From: Cenococcum geophilum 1.58
Taxonomy: Eukaryota > Ascomycota > Dothideomycetes > Gloniales > Gloniaceae
DNA: 64,000 nucleotides
Direction: 5' to 3'
Assembly: GCA_001692895.1 (NCBI GenBank)
Contig: KV748179.1
Location: 5,106,668-5,170,667 of the forward strand
The notes beneath the pieces were generated by a model, which searched no databases, was not told the DNA's origin, and saw only the letters and a program-made list of their open reading frames with translations. The first letter of the stretch is position 1, and each line of letters opens with the position of its first letter. Shown in pieces: positions 1 through 11,595 of this stretch. Position numbers and translations under genes: made by a program.

Positions 1-835
1 TATATATAGTATGCCTTAGGTATACAATATAGCACGCTAATATTTACAATATTGTAAATTATACTAACGTATAGGTCTAGTGCTATGCCCTAGAACTAGG
101 TAATGCCGCTAAGAGGCGGGAACTAAGGTTATAATATTACGACTATTATATATATAGTATGCCTTGGGTGTATAATATAGTATACTAATATTTATAATAT
201 TATAAATTATACTAATGTATAGGTCTAGTGCTATGCCCTAGAGCTAGGTGGTGCCGCTAAAAGGTAGGAACTAAGGTTATAATATTATAACTATTATATA
301 TATAGCATGCCTTAGGTGTACGATATAGCACGCCAATATTTATAATATTGCAAATTATACTAATATATAGGTCTAGTGCTATGCCCTAAAGCTAGGTGGT
401 GGTGCTAAGAGGCGGGAACTAAGGTTATAATATTGCGACTATTGTATATATAGTATGCCTTAGGTGTGCGATATAGTACGCTAATATTTATAATATTGTA
501 AATTATACCAACGTATAGATCTGGTGCTATGCCCTAGAGCCAGGTAGTGCTGCTAAGAGGCGGGAACTAAGGTTATAATATTATGACTATTGTATATATA
601 GCATGCGATATAGCACGCTAATATTTATAATATTGTAAACTGTACCAACGTACGGGTTTAGTGTATGCCCTAGAGCCAGGTAGTGCTGCTAAGAGGTAAG
701 AAATAAGGATATAAGGAGGCGATATTGCGACTATTATATACAGTATACCCTAGGTATACAATACAGTATGCTAATATTTGCAATATTATAAACCGAACCA
801 ACACACGGGTTTAGCAGTGTGCATTAAAACTGGAA
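1..835. repeat. 148-bp tandem array, about six copies
   Basis: A unit holding the phrases GTATGCCTTAGG, AATATTTATAATATT and GCTAAGAGGCGGGAACTAAGG recurs with anchors at 9, 157, 305, 453, 601 and 743. The period is 148 bp; the last interval is 142, and copy 5 has a short internal loss. Copies differ mostly by C/T and G/A transitions, as expected of RIP. The array starts at or before the window edge. It directly precedes a DNA-transposon relic, so it may be that element's subterminal repeat; this is inference. Confidence 0.9.
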
Positions 836-879
836 TTATAAGAAATTAAAATCTAGTAATATTAATGGGAGATAATTTT

Positions 880-3800
880 AAGGTTAGTGGTTTACGAGAG
901 TTAGATATCCGCAATATTATAAATATTATATTTTTAGGTGTCTTATTATTAGCGGATTATATAATACTTTATAAACTCTACGCGTAAGTAGTTTATAAAA
1001 AATCCTCTATATACGTCTACTCTACTCCTTACTAACTATAAAGCTAGAAATAATAATATTATATCTACTTAATATATTACTACCCTAGCATGAGAGTAAG
1101 TTAAGCATTAATAAGCCGTAAATACTAGCTAAATCTATAATAGTTACTGTATACTTTATAGATAGAAGATATAGCCGATACTGTGCAATTTTACGTTCTA
1201 CTAGCGGCGCAGAACGTTATAAAATAAAATATAAATATAAGGATAAAATCTAAAGGCAAAGTAACCCCTAGAAAAGGCGTAGATATAGGGATAAAAATAA
1301 ACCGGTTTAATTTAACTATTAAACTACTAATAACGGATTTAATAATATACTAAAAATCGCTAACTATAACTAATAAATATCTTCCAAAGACGAGGGCTTT
1401 GTATTACGTAATAATAATATAGTAATTATTACTGCTAATAAAATATCTACCCTACTGTTAAACGACTAGGCTATATACTATAAGGTACTTATTATAGAGA
1501 CCTCTATTAACTAACTAAAACCCCCCCTATAAGAGAGAGGATTATTATTAACTGCGATATCTATTAAGATAGAAGGCTATATAGAGGTTACTGGGAGAGG
1601 TGCTGGTAAACTAGTATAATACTATATAACTAAAGACGAGATATAGCTGTATTAGTAATGCCCTAATCTACCTAATAACGCTAGAACCAAATTCTATTTA
1701 TTTTAAAGTAAAGCGGAGTATATACTTGCCCTATTTTTTGTTTAAGAAAAAGTATTATAGGGGGCTATTAATCGATTTCTATGAGATTTTTGGCTTGCTC
1801 CGCTATTATAAGATTAGATATCTATAAAGAACTTAAACGACTTATTTTAGAGATATAATTAATTAAACTAGGGTATTATACCTAAAAAATGGGAAGAATA
1901 TACGTTGTAAGTTAATAAAGGAAAGGATTTAATAAAATAGACTGAATACTATATCTAATATAGAAGTATTATATAGGTATTACGGTTCTTACTAGGTTAC
2001 TAGCTATTTACCCTAAATCTTATATACGCCCCAGTCCGACTATTTAATAATAATAATTTACGGATATATATAGAAGTTTATATTAGTAACTGTTAGTAAT
2101 ACTAGTAGGACCAGCTTCTACTAGGCGCTACTATAGTGCCGCTAGTTATTGTAACTAATAAGACCTTATTGTCCGAATAAGGTGAAATAACAATATATCC
2201 AGTATACGCTTTGGTGTTTAACTTGGATAGCCGAACTCGCTATATATAGAAACGCCCAGGTATAGTATTACTTAGGTTTATTCCTGTTATAAAGGGGTAG
2301 GTTAAATTAGAAGTATACTATACCGCGATAGAACTTATATTAGCCCGTAAGTGCTTTAAGCTACCTACCCATATATTACTAACTAATAGCATTTTAAGCG
2401 CTGGAAATGATTTTAAAGACTAGTATTTATATTACCTATATAAACAGAAAGATAAGAGTATATTACCCTATTATCTTATTAATAATAGCGGACTATAAGG
2501 AGTAAGTCGTAATTATAGGTGTAAAGAATCTTTAATAATGTACTATATACTAGATACCGCCCAACTAGTAAGGAAATCTTTAGGCTAAATAGAAGTTCCA
2601 TAATTATATAAGTATAAGATAATAAATAGAGCTCTAATTTAGAAGGAATATTAAACAGTTAGATAATACTTAGGTTTACCCATAATAAAACTTTACCTAA
2701 AAGCATTACTTAGTGAATATCTATACCTATATAACTCCTAATATACTATACTAGCTTATAAAAGGGACAGTAACCGACCTAATTAACTAGATTAAAAATC
2801 TCTTGCTTAAAAATGTAAAACTATAGTAATTAAAAGGGTAACTAAAGTAGTAGGGTTTAACTAAAGACTATATTAATACCGTGCTAAACGAACAATTTAG
2901 TTAAATACCGGAATTTATTAGTATAAAACGGTTTAAAGAGTTTATATTAGTTGGTTAATAGACGGGCTATCTCCGGAAGGATATAATGTGATAGCTTATA
3001 GTAGTATTAGCACCCCTTATACTAAAGGAATATATAGGAGTAATGCTATATACTTAAGCAGTCTTGGACTTTATAATGCTTATATAATACGCTTTATATA
3101 ATAATAATACTATTGGGTATATAGAATATATACTCTATATTATAGACCAGATAAAAACCGCCTTCTCTAGATTCCGCCTATTATACCGCGTAATATAGGA
3201 ACGGCACTTTAATATTTTAAAGCTTTACGCTCTTACCTACTACCCCTACTACATCTATAAGATAGGTAGCCTTACTAGTATAAATGTTAAGTATAGTAAG
3301 GTTATATATAAACTTTTAGTAAAGGTATTTTTTAACTGTATAAATAAGCGCTCTAACTACTAGGAGTAATTGCTTTATTATAATACCTAATACCTCTAAA
3401 TAATGGTAATGGAAGAACTCCGTATGCTTAAAGTGATGAAACCTTTATCGCTAGTAGATATTACTAAGGTAGTTTACGCTATAACCCCGATATAACTAGT
3501 AGACCTAACCGATATAGGCTAGTTTATTAACTAGGATAATAGATATATAGTAGAAGAGGCTGGTATTTTAATTAAAATATAGCGCTAGGTATATTAAGTT
3601 AAAAATAAAATAGGGCTTTTTAGTTTTATTAAAGCACTAGCTATATTTTTATAAGAGAATTATAATAAGTAGGATAAAACCTCTACTACTAATATTTAAA
3701 TGGATTATAGAGAAGAGGATTCTTCTAAAATAGGCTTATACTTTATATATATCTATAACTTAGTTTAATATTAGAAGTAGGATAAAAAGAGCCTAGACTT

Positions 3801-4480
3801 TATAGCTAAAGAGTTTATCTAATATGTATATAATTAGTAGAGTTAAGGTAAATAGAGACGAGATTATATATGGGTATAAGAGTATACGTAAACTGCTACT
3901 TCTAGGCAGATATACCCTTTTAGCGGTATACTTCCTGGAAAGGCTTAACTGATTATTATAGTTATAGATAAAGAAAGGTTAAACTTATAGGGCAGGTGGC
4001 TTTAATATATAGGTGTTTTGGTTAACTTGCTTCGTCTTAAAGATATAGGCCGCGTAAACGATTTTTATAGTATAGTGGAGGTGGAGCTATAGCAGCGATC
4101 TCTTGCAAAGTGCCAACGAAGTATTAGTGGATATTATATTTATAACCTTTTATTGGTGCTCCGTAGCGCGTATATAGTGCTATTAAAGCTTAGGTTAGAG
4201 CCCTAAAGCTTTTTTATTAATCCTTGGGTTGATTTTAATTAGTTTAATACATTGTATAATAAAGATTTTCTTTTAAAAGGTAAATAAGCTGCTAATAAAT
4301 ATATAAAGAGTTAGAGCCGTAAACAAAAAGTATAGTTATAAATATAGATTTTAATAAAAGCAATATATATAATATCTGCGATAAATGCAATAATAGCAAT
4401 AATATCTATTTTATAGCTATAAGCTAGCTTATTGCTGCAATATATATAGTATTGCGCTCTTTTAGCTATGGCTATTTAAG
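880..4480 (+). mobile_element. RIP-degraded DNA transposon relic, Plavaka (KDZ/CACTA-like) type
   Basis: The AT-rich DNA has no open frame, but reading through TAA/TAG stops (most of them former CAA/CAG or TGG) recovers protein-like stretches. Around 2145-2290 there is VIVTNKTLL, then ITIYPVYALVFNLDSRTRYI and KRPGIVLL. This resembles the Plavaka transposase block in which a catalytic Asp region is followed by a 'YPVY...gNi.k..R.kPs' motif. Around 3030-3400 there is AVLDFIMLI.YALY, then HFNILKLYALTYYPYYI and INVKYSKVIYKLLVKVFFN. This resembles the Plavaka C-terminal 'lldF.yla.yp...hFN.pKlH.l.HY' block. The family assignment is by eye. The element is dead. Its left end may be the adjoining tandem array. 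Confidence 0.55.
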
Positions 4481-4483
4481 AAT

Positions 4484-4830
4484 TGTAATGGCTTTAGGCT
4501 TTGGCGAATATGGCGGAAAGCTAGCCCTAGGCCCTAAAAACGCTTTTAGTAGAACTAAATTTCCTGCGCTATTCCCCGTTTTCCTAACGTAGAGCCTGCT
4601 AGGAGGCCTTTAGGATTTTAATACCCTAATGGTAAAAAATACAATAATAGTGACAATATTTATTTTATAGCCATAAGCTAGCGTATAGCTCTAGGGGGTT
4701 AGCTAATATGGCAGAAAGCTGGCCCTAGGCTCCAGGGGGTCGGCTAATATGGCGGAAAGCTAGCCCCGGGCCCTAAAAACACATTTAGCAAAACCAAATT
4801 TCCTGCGCCACTTCCCGTTTTCCTGACGTA
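4484..4830. repeat. Direct repeats of about 100 bp in transposon-derived DNA
   Basis: The block at about 4484-4585, containing CTAAAAACGCTTTTAGTAG and TTTCCTGCGC followed by CCCGTTTTCCT, recurs at about 4727-4830 with mostly transition differences. A shorter copy of its first part (AATATGGCGGAAAGCTAGCC) sits between them near 4706. These are probably subterminal repeats of the preceding element. Confidence 0.7.
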
Positions 4831-5158
4831 GTAATAAAAGGCAAGGGGGCGAGCAGCAGGTGCCCCCTAGTAACTCTATAGTAGCAAAGTAATAGTTTAT
4901 AATACTAGCGCGTCCGTAGGCTTATTACGGCAGCAGTGGTTCCCAAGGAGGTTAAATAGTAAGGTAGTAGAGCACCATAGGCAACTTGTAGGCGCTAAGT
5001 AGGCGAGTCCCAAAAGGCGGGGAGATGGATTATAGGGTTTTCTCATTTTTCTTAAATAGAGTTTTCTCCCCATATATAAATAAGGAGTAGTCTATATGGG
5101 CCTAATAGGGATCCGAATCGGACGTTAAGCAATGAATTATTATTATTATTATTATTAA
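4831..5158 (+). mobile_element. LINE-like 3' end with (ATT)n tail
   Basis: This stretch shares the core GGAGTAGTCT, TGGGCCTA, ATAGGATCC-like and GACGTTAA with 50770-51042, and both lie downstream of similar short coding relics. It ends in seven ATT/TTA units (about 5136-5158), the simple-repeat tail usual for fungal Tad-type non-LTR elements. The right end is also the sharp boundary between AT-rich and normal DNA. The LINE assignment rests on the tail and on the second copy; no reverse transcriptase is seen here. Confidence 0.5.
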
Positions 5159-6347
5159 GAGTCTTAATGTAGGCACAAAAGGCTAATTATAAAAATTTGG
5201 AATTTATTATTAAGCCATTGTCGAGATATCAAGGAGCAGTTTTTCCAATTTTTGGTGGTTTTTGGGGTTCGCAGCTCGCTGATAGAACACGTTGCGGATT
5301 TACCTCAGACCAGGAGTAATATAACTCTTCGCTTCAAGAGCCTCGTCACAAACATCATTTCTTTTTATCTGACCTTACGATGTGAGTCTGGTTACATTTG
5401 ATTATAGAATTTGTCTAGCGGTCTGTTAGGATGGAAAGGGTCTATCTTTCCGTTACAGAGAATAACAGGAGAAGTCGAAGGTGTCAACGAAACTTATGTG
5501 AGATAGTTGGCGGGGCTGTGCAGGGCAACCAGTAAGCTGTGGATACTCACAGCTCCTGTAGTAAAGCGGCGGCTTAAAGGTTTCTTCCTTGTGGCTACCT
5601 CCCAAATGTTTCTTTAAATCGGCTTAACGGCTAAGGCGAGTATCCCCAAAATAATTGGCGCAGCAACGCGAATGGGCGACGATGTTAGGAGTGCTCTAAG
5701 CAAAGGTGGCCTCTAAAGACAAAAGTGCCCTTGGAGCTACCAACGTAAATCTGCAGGTTTGACCGCCGTAAAAGTCTTGGCACGCTTGACTCCAATAAAA
5801 CGGTTCCACTAAGCAGAACCGCAAACACAGCACTGAATTCCCTACAACATCAATTGTTGTATACACTACTCTAAGTCCCAAAGGACTCTCCATCCATCCC
5901 CCAACCTTACCTTCAGAATAAACACAACTCCAGCCTCTCCTGGCACCCAACATATAATGATATCTTACAAGAATCCATTCCGCACGCTCAGACATATTCA
6001 GCGCGCTCTCCTTCCGCAGAACCCGACAAGGAAACCAAAAAAATGCCGGTCTATGGAGAATCGCTAGCTCGGGGGTGCTTTCACAAGCAGAAAATAAAGC
6101 CGGAGAGAGAAAACGTTAAACAAGAAAGTAAAGATGCGGAAAAAACCCGACCCCAAGGACGAATAGCATCTGTAGCGCCGCTGGTATAATGCAGCCTCAG
6201 GACAATGACGGATGGGTAAGAAGAACCTCGATGATGCAGGCGTGAGATTTTTTAGAGACAAAGGAAAGAGTGATACTGGAAGGAAAAGGCCGTGGGGGAG
6301 ATGGTAGGCCGTAGAGTATTATTAGGGGGCGAATCGATGATCGACGA
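5159..6347. other. Intergenic: transposon edge to PIP5K 3' side
   Basis: Base composition returns to normal. I see no supportable gene; the open frames of 65-99 codons here have no recognisable domain. The right part should hold the 3' untranslated region of the kinase gene, which is transcribed leftward. Confidence 0.6.
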
Positions 6348-9266
6348 TTAGTTCACTCGAAGCACCTTTTCTATGGGAGGAGGGAGGGGTAGTTCTTTAT
6401 CTCGGCCTCGTCCTCGTTCCAGTTCATCTTTGGGAGGTGTGGGTGGACCACGCTGTCGTCCGCCTTCATAGTTATCCTTGGGTGGAGTGGGCGGCCTGTC
6501 GTCATGTTCATTGTTCGCCTCTTTCGGTGGCGTAGGCGGCGGTCTCTGAGGCATCTGCTTATGCTCTTGTGGCTGGAGCAGTGGCAGTTCTTTTTCTTCT
6601 AACGGCGCAGGTGGCTGTGGACTACTCTTCCCACTCCTGCCTCCCGTGCTCGCAGACTCGACAGCTTCTACTACTACTGGTAATGTGCTGCCTAGCTCAC
6701 CGCGCTCCGCAGATAGACTCCTGATGGTGCGTATCTCTCGATTTGGGACGTCATCTTCAGACGCGCCTCTCTGCTTTGACCTTTCCGCTTGTCGTTCGGC
6801 CTTTTCTATGACGATTTCTGTGGGGTCGCGCTGATGCATATTCACGCCAGAGAGACGTGGGTCATCGATGGTGTTCTCAGCATCGGCTTTCTCCTTTTCC
6901 GCGGCTTCGCGGGTCTTGGTAATGCCACTGATAAAGCGGACGAAGCGGTCCCCATAGCGCTCGGGGGGTATGGCAGAGATTTGAGGTTCCTGGTTCACCA
7001 TGCCTTTGAAGAAGTGCTCTGCCCGTTTGATCAAAGAATACTAGGAAAGTGGTCAGTACTTGCGTGCGTGTTCTCGTGCGTAAGTCAAGGTAACACTCAC
7101 GTGTGTCAGGCAGTCGATGATTCCCAAATAGTAGATTTCCTCTCCAGGACTATTATCCTCATGTGTTGCCCTGAATCCCCCATCGTCGTTGTAGAAGTAG
7201 AAATTCTTCCTTCCTTCTCTCATTTCGTCTGGCATCTTACTTGTCGTTTGGTCCATGGGGATTGGCTTCTGGTGCTTGATCATCTGCCTCAGCTCCTTGG
7301 CTTTCCGCGCATTTTCCAGTTTCGATGGGGTCCGTATAAGTACATCGGATTGCGCGGGATCATCCGCAACGTCGCCTCCAGGCTGGAACACCTGTAAGGT
7401 CTTGTCTCGGAGGTTCTCTTCATTCCCGCGCTCCAAGTCATGAATGCCTACCAACAAAGAATAGTCCATTATCTTGAGCCGCTGAAGAAGCTTCACGTCC
7501 CGCTCCATTTGTTCAATGAATGCCTTCTTTTTCGTTGGCCCAAATTCCAAATGTAGGTTTCTCCGTAACCAGTTCAAGTCCTTCAGCGTTGCCCGTGGGT
7601 TCTTCTCTAACTCCTCCTCTCTGAAGTCTCTCCCAATGGTAGAGCCTTTCAAATCAAAAGTCCGGTGGATGTCTCGGTGTGGGGGAAATAGGTTGTTCAT
7701 TACTACAAAGTGGATCTTGCGCCCGTAGGGTATCTTAACTCGGTGAAGGCCATAAAACTGAGAGAGGAGCGTGTTCGAATTTGATTGTACGTGATTATAG
7801 TATTCTCGCAGTATTTTTCGAAGAAATTTATGTTCGGCGTGATGAATGGTTTTAATGATGTATTTGTAATCCCGAGAGAAATAAAAGAAGCTTCCGCTTT
7901 TCCCTGGGGATCCAAGTTCGGAGAGTATATATTTGCTGGTTAGTGACATTAAGTAGTCTGCCGGGTCTAACTGGAAGATGGATCGCAGGTGCCGAAACAC
8001 CCATGGTGCATAGTCTTTGAACTTGAAGTCGTATTTGGCTGAAGGTGTCAGCTCATTCCCCGTGCTGCATTACAGTCAGTAAAAAATTTAGGTAACGTCT
8101 TTTTTAGAAACCCACATATCAAAAGAGAACTTGTGTTTCGTCTCGAAGTCCGCATCAGTCAATTCCCGGTCCATTTTAGCATTTGTCCTGGAAACAGTGA
8201 ATCTTATTCCGGTCAACATATTATACGCTGTCACCCAGTTGACATGGTTCTGATCCACTTTTGTTCCTACAACCACACGATCATCGTCTTCGTCTTCTTT
8301 TCTCTTCCTCTTACTCGCCCTCTTCTGCCTGTAATGCTCTGCCCACCGTGCCGCATCCTCATCCTGCGATATCTCCTCAAGATGCATGTCGGAGTGTATG
8401 GATCTCGTGGCCCGCCTTGGAAGGGTCACCGAACCTCTTCTTTTTGTTGGCGTATTGGGAGAGAATCGACCGCTGACTGAGACGACATCGTCCGACGTAT
8501 TTGTGCTTTGATACTCTCGTGATGTTCGTGATGTGGTGACTTTAGGAACTTCTAGTGTATACCGATGCTGTCGAAGTGGATGTTGTAAACTTGAACCGGA
8601 AGATGAGGGCCCGGGGACTAAAGAATTGGGGTGAATGAAAGCGGGTGGGGAAGAAAGTCGATGTGCTGAGGTTGGAACGCGTAAAGAGGTCTCATTGGGT
8701 GTTTGCGGAGGCTGTGTTGGTAACGAACTTCTGCTTGGAGTTTCCGTTAGTTCACTGTTAGGCTTCGCTGGTGAGTGATGCGCCTCAAGTTTTGATTCTG
8801 TTATGCCATCATTTCCATTGACCGCTTCGAGCTTGACGTGAGTCGTCCTGCAACCGTCTTCAGTCTCTCCGTTTTGGATTGCAGCAAAATATCCGTCATC
8901 GCGATCAGCTTTCTCAGTGTCTCTGCCAGCGCCTAGGGGCCAGTCCTCATTTTCGACGTCAAATACATGTTCTATGGGAGCGGTGACGGAGTCTTCCTTC
9001 TGCGATGACGGCTTATCCCGGTTTGGCGGAGTTCGGATCGGTCGCCCGTTCGGTATCGGTTGCATGGTACCGTTACCTTTGGAGAAATTTCCGTTTAGTT
9101 TTGTAGCGTGGCCATTGGGTAACCTGTTGGTTTCATCATGGCCTAGCGGAGGCTGCTTGTCGAATGAGGTCTGCGAGTGGAAGCTGTATGAAGTTGCTGA
9201 GTTGGCAAAGGCAGAGTAATCCCGTTCGTCTGCCATGAACGATGGCATCTCAAGGGAATGCAACAT
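6348..9266 (-). CDS. mss4: Phosphatidylinositol-4-phosphate 5-kinase (Mss4/PIP5K-like)
   Basis: This makes PI(4,5)P2 from PI4P at the plasma membrane, controlling actin and cell-wall signalling. Exons are 8116-9266, 7101-8064 and 6348-7040, with introns of 51 and 60 nt, giving 935 aa. The first intron must use donor GTGGGT so that the frame continues [20 protein letters not shown], a hallmark of the family. Other landmarks are the glycine-rich loop [10 protein letters not shown] (about 438-447), a lysine in [16 protein letters not shown] (about 520-529), [12 protein letters not shown] (about 583-594), IID, and the specificity loop [12 protein letters not shown] in exon 3. The N-terminal 350 residues are Ser/Pro-rich and low in complexity, as in yeast Mss4. 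The C-terminal tail carries PPTPPK three times. An in-frame TAG lies just upstream of the chosen ATG; ATGs at 9248 and 9236 are alternatives. Confidence 0.95.
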
Positions 9267-10292
9267 GTAGGGACCATGGATCGCCTAAAGGATGTGGAGG
9301 CGGCCCACTGGAGGGCAACTCGGAGTTTGCGGTTTCTCCAGGGCTTCGTATGGGTTGGACTCGTGTATTTGAGGCGCGGATCTTGGCGGGAGGCGAGAAC
9401 AGCCCAGGCCCCGATAACAGTATAGAGGCCCTGTAGAGCTCAGTATAAACTGGGCGGAGAGAAGAATGGGAGACGTGACGATGCTGGGTGTTGAAGATGG
9501 GAAAATGTTGTCGTCTGGCCGACAGGACAAAGCATGGCCCAGGACCCACGGCGCCAAGGCTAGACGACGACTTTCCAGGACGGCTGAACCGGCCTGGCTG
9601 TCCAAGATTCCGAGAAGCGACAGCAAAGGGGTGACGGAATTACGCACAAGCACTATACATGACCAAGACACGATCGACATTGGTTATTTCACTCACTGTC
9701 AAGTCTCAAACCGGGCCGCGATGAGCTGCAGTCATTCATTTTAATAATTCAATATCACCTCCGAACACTGCCTTTCCAAGCCGTCAGTCGCATCTCAAAT
9801 GCACTCCTCAGGGGTGGGGGACCGACCGCAGCAGAAAACCTCCGGTGGGTCGCACTGAGCAGACGTGTCTAGCAAGTCTGACATGCGGCGCATATTGTGG
9901 CGGGAGCTGGGCTGCAGAATTTGTGGAATGTAGATTAGGTGGCAAAAATAGCATCCTTCCAATTTGGGACCTACAAGCTTTTGCAAACATGGCTCATCCT
10001 GGGGAAGATGACAGAACCCTCTGCAGCTGTGTATCGCACGATTCCTCACTGGCTTTTCAAATGTGTGTACTATCTGAATTTTCAATTGTCTCACTACAGA
10101 ATATTCAATCCTTAATGCATGCGTATAGACTGTTTCCTGCCAGCCTCGTTTCTTCTCAGCCTCATCACCTCTTTTTGTCTTATACTATTTCCAATCGCTA
10201 GTCATGCCATTGACTTCCATCCATTTCCTTCTGTAACAGTGTTTCTCTATACTCTTACGAAAATGTTACTGTCAATTCACGTCTCAATGAGT
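9267..10292. other. Intergenic: 5' region of the PIP5K gene
   Basis: This holds the upstream region of the leftward kinase gene and the space behind the dehydrogenase relic. Several open frames of 60-131 codons occur on both strands, but none has a recognisable domain or convincing splice structure. I read it as promoter, leader and spacer. Confidence 0.5.
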
Positions 10293-10800
10293 TCAACAAC
10301 CTATTAGCCCACGGCTAAGAAGCCTCCTACCTCCTTCCCCTTCCCCCTCACTCTGCCCCTCCATAATCCCTAGCACCACCTGATCCCTCACTAGCTCTGA
10401 CGGCGCCCTCGGCCCCCAAATCAGCGCCAGATGCCTAAACACCGCAAACAACACCTTCCTGCCGCGCCTACCCTCCTCAGCGCACTCCACGCTTACTCCA
10501 TGGCACCAACTATTCCTCCGCAGCCCAGGGACTACATGGAGCGCTTGCACTGTAGCTTGGAGAGCTTGTGCGCGTTGCGACCGTGCAGCACGACGCTAAA
10601 GCTGCGCGAGAGCACCTCTTGCGCGAGGTCGGACCCGATGCCGTCCCTGGCGCCCGCGATGAGCGCGTACGACTCTGCGCCGCAGTGGTAGCGGGGGAGG
10701 CCGGAGGTGCCGGTATAGGGACGGAGAAGTAGCAGTGCTTTGGTCGGGACGTATAGGAGGACAGTGAGGCAGATGGTACTGTATGGGTTATTGTGGTCAA
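10293..10800 (-). pseudogene. Short-chain dehydrogenase/reductase relic with internal deletion
   Basis: Reading leftward from about 10795, the frame gives a hydrophobic segment (TICLTVLLYVPTKALLLL), then SYALIAGARDGIGSDLAQ, the Rossmann TGxxxGIG motif with Gly for the first Thr, then VVLHGRNAHKLSKLQ. This is the N-terminal quarter of membrane-anchored fungal SDRs of the 3-ketoacyl-CoA reductase/HSD17B12 type. A TAG at 10532-10534 ends the frame. In another frame the text resumes as GRKVLFAVFRHLALIWG and SELVRDQVVLGIME, resembling the C-terminal end of the same proteins. The middle of the domain, including the YxxxK catalytic site, is absent, and an in-frame TGA precedes the N-terminal part. 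I infer a deleted and frameshifted pseudogene. Family and deletion are by-eye calls. Confidence 0.55.
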
Positions 10801-10902
10801 GGGGTCACATAGTATCGGACGAGGAGTTGAGATGGAACTGGGGTGCTGAAATTGGTACGAACGAGAAAAGTGAATAGTCATATCGAGTACACTGCATCGC
10901 AA

Positions 10903-11595
10903 GACTAAGTAGAGGTGCTTACACTGATCAATTGATCCTGATGGTTGAGCAATGGTACCGCAAAGCCTGGTAACACCCGTCCGCCTAGTTTCGCTGGGCT
11001 CAAGCTCAAGCCACTGGGCTTACCTAGCCACAGCTTCCTAGGACTGCGCACCTAGTCTAATCTAATTCTTATTAATCAGCGCTTAAAAAGGCAAGAACAC
11101 TCTCCACCAGCCGATACGCGTCTTGGTCTTGTTGACATTTGGTGACGGTCTCGAGTTCTAGAAGAAACAGGCAAATACAACGAAGCATTGAATCAAGCAA
11201 CCGAGTTCGATTTCGCAGAACGCTGCGTTGCTACCTATTTGTGTTCTACAACCTGTACAACACGTACGCATGACCCGGGACCAAATAAAAAATCACAGTA
11301 CAGTTCCCACTCCTTTGAACGCCTTTCCGCCCAACATGAGGCGCGAGATGATCAGCTATGCAGAAACTATAGCCCAGCATCATGCGCGTAACAAAGGGAA
11401 CCCGTGACAAGACCCTCCACCATTCCTCCTACCAACCGTCATAGCAAAACCCCAAACATAGGGGAGGATATCACACAATGTAATCAAGTATACTCCGGCC
11501 GGCGCCATTGGATTTTTAGCGACGATCTCGAAGACGCCTTGATACCTGGAACCGAAGATCATATTAGAGGAAAAGAAGACAACGAAGCGGTGCGC
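10903..11595. other. Intergenic between SDR relic and histone H1
   Basis: No gene is supported. The right part should contain the 3' untranslated region of histone H1. Short open frames antisense to H1 are shadows of its lysine/alanine-rich tail. Confidence 0.5.

Noticed and set aside
1-835. CRISPR or centromeric satellite reading of the 148-bp repeats
   Set aside because: The organism is a fungus, the units are contiguous without spacers, and six copies beside a transposon relic fit a subterminal or minisatellite array better.
10510-10902. 130-codon minus-strand frame, Ser/Thr/Pro-rich
   Set aside because: It is a shifted-frame shadow of the SDR relic.
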